This document shows, piece after piece, positions 13,074 to 21,000 of a stretch of 47,111 nucleotides of DNA (position 1 is the first letter of the stretch; each line of letters opens with the position of its first letter). A program made the position numbers and the translations under genes. Below the pieces are notes generated by a model. That model did no database searches, was not told the DNA's origin, and worked only from the letters and a program-made list of their open reading frames with translations. The DNA is from a virus. The DNA lies in IMG/VR virus record IMGVR_UViG_3300011269_000007, positions 1-47,111 of that record. One strand, written 5' to 3'.

Positions 13074-13508
13074 ATGGCATCTTTTCAAGATATTCTCGAC
13101 CGGCAATCCTCAGAAATCGAACGCCCCAAGCCCCTACCAACCGGAACCTACGAATGCGTCGTCAAGGGCCTTCCAAGGTTCGACAAATCCTCCAAGAAAC
13201 AAACCAACTTCGTCGAGTTCACCCTTCAACCAACCGGAACCCTTGACGACGTGGATCAAGAGGCTTTGGATGAGATGGGAGGCTTTGCCTCTCGGACCAT
13301 TAAAGCCACATTCTATCTCACCGAAGACGCCGCTTGGCGCTTGAAGAAGTTCCTCGTCGATTGCGGAATCGACGAGTCACAAACCCTACGCCAGATGATC
13401 GATGAAGTTCCAGGCTCAAGCGTACTCGCAACGATCAAGCATCGGGCCAGCGAGGATGGGCAGTCAATCTTTGGAGAGATTGGTGGAACTGCGAAGGTTG
13501 GAGAGTAG
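13074..13508 (+). CDS. DUF669-like, probable single-strand DNA-binding partner (144 aa)
   Basis: ATG 13074 is 5 bp after the ATPase stop. The opening PLPTGTYECVVKGLPRF, the central beta-rich FVEFTLQPTG, and the segment EDAAWRLKKFLVDCGID followed by VPGSSVLATIKHR match the layout of DUF669/SSB-like proteins. These sit next to AAA_24 ATPases in many phages. It probably coats or presents single-stranded DNA. The assignment rests on pattern and neighbourhood. Confidence 0.65.
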   Translation: MASFQDILDRQSSEIERPKPLPTGTYECVVKGLPRFDKSSKKQTNFVEFTLQPTGTLDDVDQEALDEMGGFASRTIKATFYLTEDAAWRLKKFLVDCGIDESQTLRQMIDEVPGSSVLATIKHRASEDGQSIFGEIGGTAKVGE

Positions 13509-13511
13509 CCA

Positions 13512-13592
13512 ATGCCCTGGGAACTAGTCATAATGCTATTGGTCATCGCAATGATGGGATTATTGCCTTGGCTTTTGGCCAAATGGAGGTAG
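13512..13592 (+). CDS. 26-aa membrane peptide
   Basis: ATG 13512 starts 3 bp after the previous stop. The whole peptide is hydrophobic (ELVIMLLVIAMMGLLPWLLA) with a basic KWR end. The last codons TGG AGG TAG include GGAGG for the next gene. It may be a functional micropeptide or mainly a translational relay; both are inference. Confidence 0.45.
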   Translation: MPWELVIMLLVIAMMGLLPWLLAKWR

Positions 13593-13594
13593 AA

Positions 13595-13939
13595 ATGAGA
13601 CTAACTCTTTGCGGCAGTCGCAAGTTCGAGCACCGCTTTCATGAGTGGAGCACGAAGCTGGGTCTAGCTGGCCATGTCGTATACGGCTTAGCTGTATATA
13701 ACTCATTAGAGGAGGGTAATGGCCTTACCGAGGAGCAGAAGACAATCCTCGACCAGATCCACTTCGCTAAGATCGACAACTCAGATGGAATCGTCGTGCT
13801 AAACGAAGATGGCTATTACGGTCAGTCCACAACCAACGAAATCCGTTGGGCTAGGATGAAGGGTAAGCAGGTATATTGGACTATGCCTCACATGAAGAGT
13901 ATGCCCATAACTGATGCTTGGGCTGGGGTATTGGTCTAA
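13595..13939 (+). CDS. Nucleoside 2-deoxyribosyltransferase-like / DUF4406-type protein (114 aa)
   Basis: ATG 13595 is five bases after GGAGG. LCGSRKF at residues 5-11 is the glycine/serine nucleotide-binding loop of this Rossmann-like superfamily. IDNSDGIVVLNEDGYYGQST (~75-95) and TNEIRWARMKGKQVYW match the conserved D-x2-D-G...N...GYYG-x-S...EI-x-A-x3-GK-x-V pattern of deoxyribosyltransferase/SLOG-type proteins. Role may be nucleotide salvage, base modification or signal-nucleotide handling. It ends at a terminator. Confidence 0.7.
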   Translation: MRLTLCGSRKFEHRFHEWSTKLGLAGHVVYGLAVYNSLEEGNGLTEEQKTILDQIHFAKIDNSDGIVVLNEDGYYGQSTTNEIRWARMKGKQVYWTMPHMKSMPITDAWAGVLV

Positions 13940-13946
13940 AGAAATC

Positions 13947-13973
13947 AGGGAGGGGCCTTCGCCTCTCCCTTTT
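13947..13973 (+). terminator. Rho-independent terminator
   Basis: AGGGAGGGGC (13947-13956), loop CTTC, GCCTCTCCCT (13961-13970) with one G-T pair, and a TTTT run through 13973. It separates the recombination genes from the polymerase cluster. Confidence 0.85.
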
Positions 13974-13987
13974 CGTTTGGGGAAGAG

Positions 13988-15007
13988 ATGACCAACATTG
14001 TCTTAGTTGGAGAAAGTTATGGCGAAGAAGAAGAACGAACCCGAATCCCATTCTCCGGATCAGCTGGATACGAACTTACAAAAATGCTGGGCGAAGCTGG
14101 CATTCATCGAGCGGACACTTACATCACCAATGTGTTCAATCTCCGCCCCAAAGGAAACAAAATCGAAACTCTATGCGGGACTAAATCGCAAGCTATCCCT
14201 GGCTATCCGGCTCTTGGAAAAGGACTTTACATCCGGGCAGAGTTTGCCAGAGAACTTGAGAGATTGAGCAATGAACTTATCGAAGTTAATCCCAACCTCG
14301 TTGTTGCGTTGGGCAATACTGCATTATGGGCGCTTACTGGCCGAACGACAATATCCAAGTTTCGAGGAACTACAACTTTGTCAACTCATTGTGCGACCGG
14401 GTTCAAGTGTTTACCGACCTACCATCCTGCTGCAATACTACGCCAATGGGACTTGCGACCCATATCAGTCATTGACCTTGTAAAGGCCAAGCGCGAATCC
14501 GCTTTCCCCGAAATCCGCCGCCCGTTCCGTGAGGTCTGGATCGAGCCAACTTTGGAGGATATTTATGAGTTCCACAAGCGATACATCGAGGGCTGTCGAA
14601 TCCTTAGCGTTGATATTGAAACGGCAGGACGAGGAATTACGTGCATTGGATTTGCTCCTAGCCCAAGACGTGCAATTGTTATCCCATTCTTTGACCCCAA
14701 AAAGCTTGGAAAAAATTATTGGCCAACTCATGAGCTTGAAAGAAGTGTGTGGAACTATATTGCAAACACTTGCAGTAATCCGCAATTGCCAAAGTTATTC
14801 CAAAATGGACTCTACGACATCACCTTCCTCTACCGCGGATACGGAATCAGAGTAGCGAATGCGAGGGAGGATACCATGCTTTTGCATTACTCCCTTCAAC
14901 CAGAGAGCCTCAAGGGATTGGGATTTTTGGGGAGTGTATACACCGAGGAAGGCTCATGGAAAGAGATGCGGGCTAGAGGTAAGAAAACGATAAAGCGAGA
15001 CGATTAA
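13988..15007 (+). CDS. Uracil-DNA glycosylase domain fused to the first part of a 3'-5' exonuclease (339 aa)
   Basis: ATG 13988 follows GGGGAAGAG. Residues 1-170 form a family-4/SPO1-type UDG-like domain: VGESYGEEEE at the N-terminal active-site loop, PFSGSAGYELTKML, VVALGNTALWALTG and YHPAAILRQW. From ~205 a DnaQ-type exonuclease begins: Exo I in ILSVDIETAG (D-x-E) and Exo II in FQNGLYDITFLYR (N-x3-D). The gene stops after Exo II; Exo III lies in the polymerase ORF at 15205. Together the two ORFs resemble the UDG-exo-pol layout of SPO1-like polymerases, split in two. Confidence 0.85.
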   Translation: MTNIVLVGESYGEEEERTRIPFSGSAGYELTKMLGEAGIHRADTYITNVFNLRPKGNKIETLCGTKSQAIPGYPALGKGLYIRAEFARELERLSNELIEVNPNLVVALGNTALWALTGRTTISKFRGTTTLSTHCATGFKCLPTYHPAAILRQWDLRPISVIDLVKAKRESAFPEIRRPFREVWIEPTLEDIYEFHKRYIEGCRILSVDIETAGRGITCIGFAPSPRRAIVIPFFDPKKLGKNYWPTHELERSVWNYIANTCSNPQLPKLFQNGLYDITFLYRGYGIRVANAREDTMLLHYSLQPESLKGLGFLGSVYTEEGSWKEMRARGKKTIKRDD

Positions 15008-15008
15008 T

Positions 15009-15227
15009 ATGGGATTCACACCAGAAGCTACCTATAAAGGCCGGTTTATAACCGAGATGAACCAACACGAACTAATTGAAGCACTTCATGATCAGATCTT
15101 AGAAGCGCGATTCATGATGCAATTCATTAACCTAAAGTCCTGGCATGAGGCCTTGCAGGAGCGGGCTGAGAAGGAGATGGGCCTAGATCAGGCATGGGTT
15201 GATAATGAAAATCATACAAACAAATAA
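15009..15227 (+). CDS. 72-aa helical protein inserted between the two polymerase halves
   Basis: ATG 15009 begins right after the exonuclease stop (TAATATG), and the frame overlaps the polymerase start by 23 bp. It is helical: ITEMNQHELIEALHDQILEA and SWHEALQERAEKEMGLDQAW. It has no endonuclease motif (no HNH, GIY-YIG or LAGLIDADG), so it is not an obvious homing gene. It lies exactly in the loop between Exo II and Exo III of the split exonuclease. It might bridge the two halves or be a simple insertion. Family unknown. Confidence 0.65.
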   Translation: MGFTPEATYKGRFITEMNQHELIEALHDQILEARFMMQFINLKSWHEALQERAEKEMGLDQAWVDNENHTNK

Positions 15228-16692
15228 GGTAAGCCCTGATAGGCTGAAACCCTGGGAAAGAGAGCAAGTATACAATGGCCTCGATTGCACCATCACCGCC
15301 GAGCTCCTCGACATCTTGTCGCCACAACTGGACAGCTACACTGCTAAAACATACGCCTTCTCTAAGGCACTACAAGGTCCAGTGCTCGAAATGCGGCTAC
15401 GAGGAGTATTGGTGGACCGACAACGTAAGTCGGAAGTGGTGGAACAATACTATGATCTCCTCGACCGACTCGAAGGAAACCTAGTTCGAATCGTTCACGA
15501 AGGGGTTGGGCAGTTCGGATTCAATTGGCGAAGCAATAACCATCTAAGGGAGCTATTCTATGATCGTCTTGGAATTCCAACTATCCGCAAGCGAGGCGCA
15601 AACAATCCAACCGTCGACCGCAACGCTCTTGAGAAAATGGAACAATACCTTGTTGCACGTCCCATTATTAATCATATTAAAACAATGCGTGATATTGCTA
15701 AAAAGATTAGCGTTCTCAAAACCGACATTGACCCTGACGGTCGTATTAGAACCTCGTACAATATTGGAGGAACAAATACTGGAAGACTTTCTTCCTCTCT
15801 TAGCGAGTTCGGGACTGGGGGAAATTTGCAAAATATCGAAGATGCCCTCCGCTCAGTCCTAATCGCTGACCCAGGGATGAAGATGGGGTATTTCGATGCA
15901 GAGCAAGGCGAGAGCAGAGTAGTTGGAGGAATAGAATATGTACTGTTTCATGACAGCCGTTATCTCGATGCCTGCGAGTCAGGAGATCTCCATACAACAG
16001 TGGCGAAGCTCGTATGGCCCAAACTCCTTTGGACAGGAGATCCTAGACTTGATAAGGCTCTGGCCGAACAACCATATTACCGCCATTATTCACGACGGTT
16101 CATGTGTAAGAAGATTGGTCATGGAACCAACTATGCCGGCAAGCCCAGAACCCTTGCTAGTCAAGCTAAAGTAGACGTGGAGTTGATTGAAGAGTTCCAA
16201 CCAATCTACTTCAAAGCCTTTCCCTCCCACTTAAGGTGGCATGCATGGGTAGAGAGTAAGCTCCTTAAAGATGGATTTCTTATTAATCTAACTGGGCGAA
16301 AGCGCCAATTCTGGGGTAGGCGAAACGATCCAGAGACCGTAAGAGAGGCAATTGCCTTTGACCCCCAAGGCTCCCTTGCTGATATTGTTAACCAAGGAAT
16401 GCTCCAGGTTTGGAAGGAAAGAGATTGCCAGCTCTTGATGCAAATCCACGACGCAATAGTTGTCCAGTACCCGGAGGAAAGGGAGGACGAGATTGTATCA
16501 AAGATCATTAAGCAATTGAATTATCCCGTTCAGATTGGGAATCGCGAGCTTATCATTCCCTACGGATGCAAAACTGGATGGAACTTTGGAGAAGCAAGTG
16601 ACACGAATCCCTCAGGGCTCAAATCCTATTCTGAACAAGACAAACGGAAGCGCCCAGAGGAAGTGCCGCTCTTGGATCGAGTCCTTCGTTGA
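15205..16692 (+). CDS. Family A DNA polymerase, carrying the Exo III motif (495 aa)
   Basis: ATG 15205 (an alternative TTG at 15199) overlaps the 72-aa gene. Near residue 25, QVYNGLDCTITAEL is the missing Exo III motif (Y-x3-D). Polymerase motif A is GYFDAEQGESRVVGG (~230), motif B is RRFMCKKIGHGTNYAG (~305) and motif C is LMQIHDAIVVQYP (~415). Motif C has Ala where E. coli Pol I has Glu (HDE), while the catalytic Asp is kept. It replicates the phage genome, presumably in complex with the UDG/exo subunit encoded just upstream. Confidence 0.92.
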   Translation: MKIIQTNKVSPDRLKPWEREQVYNGLDCTITAELLDILSPQLDSYTAKTYAFSKALQGPVLEMRLRGVLVDRQRKSEVVEQYYDLLDRLEGNLVRIVHEGVGQFGFNWRSNNHLRELFYDRLGIPTIRKRGANNPTVDRNALEKMEQYLVARPIINHIKTMRDIAKKISVLKTDIDPDGRIRTSYNIGGTNTGRLSSSLSEFGTGGNLQNIEDALRSVLIADPGMKMGYFDAEQGESRVVGGIEYVLFHDSRYLDACESGDLHTTVAKLVWPKLLWTGDPRLDKALAEQPYYRHYSRRFMCKKIGHGTNYAGKPRTLASQAKVDVELIEEFQPIYFKAFPSHLRWHAWVESKLLKDGFLINLTGRKRQFWGRRNDPETVREAIAFDPQGSLADIVNQGMLQVWKERDCQLLMQIHDAIVVQYPEEREDEIVSKIIKQLNYPVQIGNRELIIPYGCKTGWNFGEASDTNPSGLKSYSEQDKRKRPEEVPLLDRVLR

Positions 16693-17818
16693 GTGGACAG
16701 ACAACATCGAGACATCGGAGATCTATCGCACATGGGCAGGGATAGTGACAATAGCGAGTGTGCTAGAGCAGCGCTGCTTTATGGTGACAAGTTCACCGTT
16801 GTTTCCCAATCTCTATGTCTTTCTTGTGGGACCACCTGGGATTGGAAAGTCAAACACCATAAAGGCTGCTGGACGTTTCTTGCGGAAGCTACCAGAGTTC
16901 AAGATTGCCCCAACGAGTACAACTGGCGCATCGCTCGTAGATGCCCTCGCTGCCGCGAACAAGAGAATAATCCTCCATCCCGAGCCGCCGATTGAGTACA
17001 ACTCAATGCTTCTTCTCCCGGATGAACTAGGAGCCTTACTCAATGACTATGACAATGCACTTGTTGCAAATCTTACTACTTTCTACGACGTTACAGTTCC
17101 TTACAGCCAAACTAGAAGAGGAGCGGGAATTAATATCTCTATTCCTAATCCTCAGCTTTCCATCTTGGCTGGAGACACTACCTCCCATCTCCATGATCTA
17201 CTCCCTAGTGGAGCTTGGGATCAAGGCTTTATGTCCAGAACAATCATGATCTTTGCTGACGATCGACCATTCCAGGAGGACCTGTTCAATATCCCAGTGA
17301 AGGACTCAAGCAACGATCTAATGCACGACCTCACTGCCATCTACGCCCTCAAGGGCCAGTTCGAGATCGATGAAGAGTATCGAAATCAGATCAATGCTTG
17401 GAGATCTGGGGGGCTTCGCCCAGTCCCAAACCATCCCAAGCTCCAACACTACAACTCTAGGCGCTTGGCTCACGTGTTGAAGCTATCTATGGTCTCTTCG
17501 GCTGATCGGGGAGACACTTTAAGGATCACTATTCAGGATTTCAACCGGGCTTTCGCTTGGCTGACCCAAGCCGAGAGCCAAATGCCTTACATCTTTGCCG
17601 CGAGGGTTAACCTCGATTCAAGAGCAATGGACGAAATTGCCCACTTCATTAGGGAAAAGGATGAACCAAATGAAACCAAAGTTGTTCGGTTCGCCTGCGA
17701 ACGACTCCCTGTTCATGCGGTTAGCAAAACGTTGGATTTGATGATGAGTTCGGGAATGATTAAGGTGAGTAAGGTTGATAGGCAAGGGCTGCGATACTTT
17801 AAGGCCCTTTTGGCCTAA
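16598..17818 (+). CDS. DUF3987-like replicative helicase / ATPase (406 aa)
   Basis: No ATG precedes the conserved opening FVEWTDNIETSEIYRTWAG. GTG 16598 has TTGGAG six bases upstream and is my choice, overlapping the polymerase by 95 bp; TTG 16535 is an alternative. Walker A is VGPPGIGKSNT and the Walker B region is SMLLLPDELGALL. The polar stretch ILAGDTTSHLHDLL and the later Arg-containing GFMSRTIMIF fit DUF3987-type phage and plasmid helicases. It ends convergently with the leftward block. A separate primase is not visible. Confidence 0.75.
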   Translation: MTRIPQGSNPILNKTNGSAQRKCRSWIESFVEWTDNIETSEIYRTWAGIVTIASVLEQRCFMVTSSPLFPNLYVFLVGPPGIGKSNTIKAAGRFLRKLPEFKIAPTSTTGASLVDALAAANKRIILHPEPPIEYNSMLLLPDELGALLNDYDNALVANLTTFYDVTVPYSQTRRGAGINISIPNPQLSILAGDTTSHLHDLLPSGAWDQGFMSRTIMIFADDRPFQEDLFNIPVKDSSNDLMHDLTAIYALKGQFEIDEEYRNQINAWRSGGLRPVPNHPKLQHYNSRRLAHVLKLSMVSSADRGDTLRITIQDFNRAFAWLTQAESQMPYIFAARVNLDSRAMDEIAHFIREKDEPNETKVVRFACERLPVHAVSKTLDLMMSSGMIKVSKVDRQGLRYFKALLA

Positions 17819-18059
17819 CCCAAGATTTGATTTCGTTCACGGAGTTATGAATTTCGTCCACCTTAGTTTCGAGTCGAATAATCTTCTCGCCTTGTGGAAC
17901 CATCAATATCATTTGCTTTTCTAGCTGCTCAACACGATTATTAAACCCTCCAACCCAATAGGCAAAGATTACAATCTGAATCGTCATGGCTGTAATCAGA
18001 GCTATAGGAACCCTCTTATCAAGATGCCAACGATTATTGTATTCTCGGTGATCACTCAT
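17799..18059 (-). CDS. Small membrane protein with a coiled-coil tail, possible holin/spanin-like (86 aa)
   Basis: ATG 18059 overlaps the stop of the 1777-aa gene (ATGA). A short polar N-terminus and basic LDKRVP precede one membrane helix, IALITAMTIQIVIFAYWVGG. A heptad-rich coiled coil follows (RVEQLEKQMILMVPQGEKI; RLETKVDEIHNSVNEI). N-in topology plus a periplasmic coil is the layout of i-spanins and some holin-associated proteins, but no overlapping o-spanin is seen. It is the last gene of the late block. Confidence 0.6.
   Translation of the reverse strand: MSDHREYNNRWHLDKRVPIALITAMTIQIVIFAYWVGGFNNRVEQLEKQMILMVPQGEKIIRLETKVDEIHNSVNEIKSWVRPKGP
17802..17816. terminator. Small hairpin at the convergent gene ends
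   Basis: AGGCC (17802-17806) and GGCCT (17812-17816) flank CTTTT; one mismatch further out extends the stem to about seven pairs. It overlaps the stop codons of both converging genes (17818 and 17799) and could act in both directions. Weak stem, so low confidence. Confidence 0.3.
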
Positions 18060-21000
18060 TGCCTCCTTCGCTTTCCTGGTAGAGCCCGCTCAATCAAATC
18101 CGGACCAGATTTAGCCTGCTCATCTCCCTTGCTCAGCCCTCGCCATAGGGACTTTAGATCTTTGGGCGGTCGCTGCTTCCCTGTTTTGAGGTCATAGAGG
18201 AACTCTGCAAGGTTTCCTATTTGAGCATTAGCAAGGCCAAAAACAGCCCCAATAGCTACCATCGCATGCTTAATGGTCTTCCCTGCATGGGCCTTGTCAA
18301 AGCCAAGGTCTTTCTTGTATAGATCCCGAGCCAAGTCGGTGAATTCCTTCGGCAAGGTGCTTGCAAGCCCAAAGGTCCCATCCTTTGCCTCTAAGGCCGC
18401 GTTGACGAAGTCTCTTACCCCAATCCAAGAGCTAGAAGCTCCACGAATCAATCCCTTAGCAGCTTTCTTGGCCCATGACTCTCTCTCGTCGTTGGTTAGA
18501 GGAGTAACAAGTTCTTCCACAATCGCAGGAAAGATTACATAAGAGAACAAGCCAGCGGCAAGGGATGGGACTTTGCTCATTGCTTCCTCAACCTCCCCCT
18601 TGGTCGCAAGCCCAGCAGCCTCTTTGGCCTTCCACGCCAGCTCGTACTGGCGGTTAGCGATGTGGTTAAAAAATCCATAAAGGCTCGCGGCCCACGGATA
18701 TCTTCGCATAAGCTCCGGACGGTTAGTTATCGCAGAACTTCCATGGGCTCGGCGAACTGCTCGGTCTGCCGCGTAGATGGAATCACCTTCGCTCCTTCCG
18801 GCCTCGATTTGCTTCTTAAACTCAGCGAGCCAAGTTGGTCGCGTGGAAAGCATGTCACCAAATGCCACCGGAGCCGTTCCAGCGTGGAGAATGGTATCTC
18901 TCCATGATCGAGCATCTAAGACTTTCTCTTGAGCTCCAGAGACCTGCTCAACAAAGTTCTGGGACCTTCGCTGAATCTCCTCGCTCTTATCATAAGCAAA
19001 CTCCCAATTGGTTTGGGTATCAGAGAAGTCCCGTCGGAACAGGCTTTGAACCGCTTCACTAAACTCCCTTGGCCCAACCTCTGTAAAGGAGTTCATCGCT
19101 GCTGAAAGAGTGTGCTTTTCAATGGTTCTAGGATTGAATCCAACCAGAGTCCCAACCACATTCTGTCTAAAGAACTCCGACCACTTAGACCAAGTAGCAT
19201 CCGCAGTGGACTTCCCGTTAGAGGAGTTTGCCACGTCCTTGAGCCAAGGGATTAGAGTATCGCCATATTCCTTCCCCTGGAACTTGGTCACAGCGTTGAT
19301 GAAGTCACGATCGTAGAACACCTTACTTGCGTTCATCACCGCATCCCTAAACGCTATGTCGTGAATCTCCTGCATTAACCTTCCAGGGATCGCATCGAGA
19401 TCAAGGCTAATCGGCGCGGTATGATCGGTTCGGTCCTTAGTGTAGCCCTTAGCCGTGCCAGCTCGGACATAGACATCGTGAAATAAGGGCTCACCCATAC
19501 TCTTCTTCTCAAGGCCAGAGGAGAAGGTTGGGTCTTTGATAATGGGCCAATACCATCCTGGATACTGGCCATGAGGCGAATCAATTGGAAGTATTGGAAT
19601 GCTCTCAGGGGCTACCCCAGACCTTTGCCTTGCAGCCGTATCAGATAGCACTTTGAGATTCTTAAAGATGTCTCCATAAGCCTGTGCCCAATTCCAGTCC
19701 TTTTTAGTCGCATAGCGATCAAGCCAATCCATTACCTGCTCTGGCTTAATCCCATATCCATCCGCTAATCGCTTGAGGTTACCCTCATTCCCCGCGTTAA
19801 GTAAAACCACTCGAAGGCTCTGCCTAGTCATAGCCTTTGGAGTAGCGTTGTCCCAATCCATTGCTCCAGCATCTTCTGGGGTGGGCTTATAGGCAGATAT
19901 AGGATCGCGAAAGATTGTATTCGGGATTACCTCTTTGAGGTTGACCTTGTCATGGAGTTTATCCACCATCTCCTTCGCCACGCTCTTGGCGAGCTTATCT
20001 CGGTAATTTGCTGCTTCAAACATTGGGCGCCCAATAATGTTGTTAAATAACCCAAAAGCAGCCCCTTTATCCCACCGGTTGAGGAGACTCTCAACCTGCA
20101 AGGTCCCAGCGAGGAAGGTTCGGCCAAGCTTTATAACCGGTGCTCCAAATTGCTTTGCCCTCTCTTCTGGGGTAGCTTTTTCCCCAAGCTCAGAGAGTTG
20201 CTGCACTGCCTTAGCGATAAACTCTTTCTTATCCATCCGCTCGCCAGTGACTCCAATCTTCTTCTCATCTCTTCCGGCCTTGATCAAACTCTTAACCGCA
20301 TTCATAACCTGACGTGCATCACGAACAGACATATCTTCGAGTGGTTTCTTGAAGGACGAATCGACCAAGAACTCCGGGATCGAGATCTCGTACCCCATAC
20401 CTTCCTTCTTGTCCAGGAAGTCGTATAGTGTCTTGGACTCTTGCGCTGCGATCTCGGTACGAAGATCTTCTTGGTAGCGGGAAACATCTCGGCCAACCCG
20501 AATGAGGATATCGTGGACCCAGTTGGTGTACTCTGGATCGATTCCATCCACCTCGCGCTTGGAAAACGTCTTTGCTTGCTTCTCAAAGGCTTTCTTCTCC
20601 TTCTCGATGGCTCGGGCTTCGCTCGCCATCTGGGCGAGGGTGTACTGTTGCTGCGCGGCTTTGAAGGCTTCAAGGGTATCATCACCAAGAAGGGCTTTCT
20701 CAACTCTCCTTCCGGCCTTGCCGGCTTCGGCCAACAAGCGATCAGACTTTAGCCCACCAAAGCGCTTCTCGTTTAGGAGGTTATGGGCTCCCCAATCCAT
20801 TCGAGATTTGGAAAGCGGGAGCTCTACGCCAAGCTGAGTCCCAAGGGCTAGGGTCTGTTCGTGTAGCATCTCCATCTGGGTCAAGGATAGAGCATGGTCC
20901 TTGGCTTCATCCAAGAGATCGGCGGCAGATGAACCAAGCTTGGCCTGGACTCTATGCTCAACCTCCGCATTGACTAATCGTCTAACAATGTCTCCTCTTT

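Noticed and set aside
15007-15227. Group I intron or intein splitting the polymerase
   Set aside because: The insert is only about 200 bp, is fully occupied by a coding frame, and shows neither intein end residues nor endonuclease motifs.
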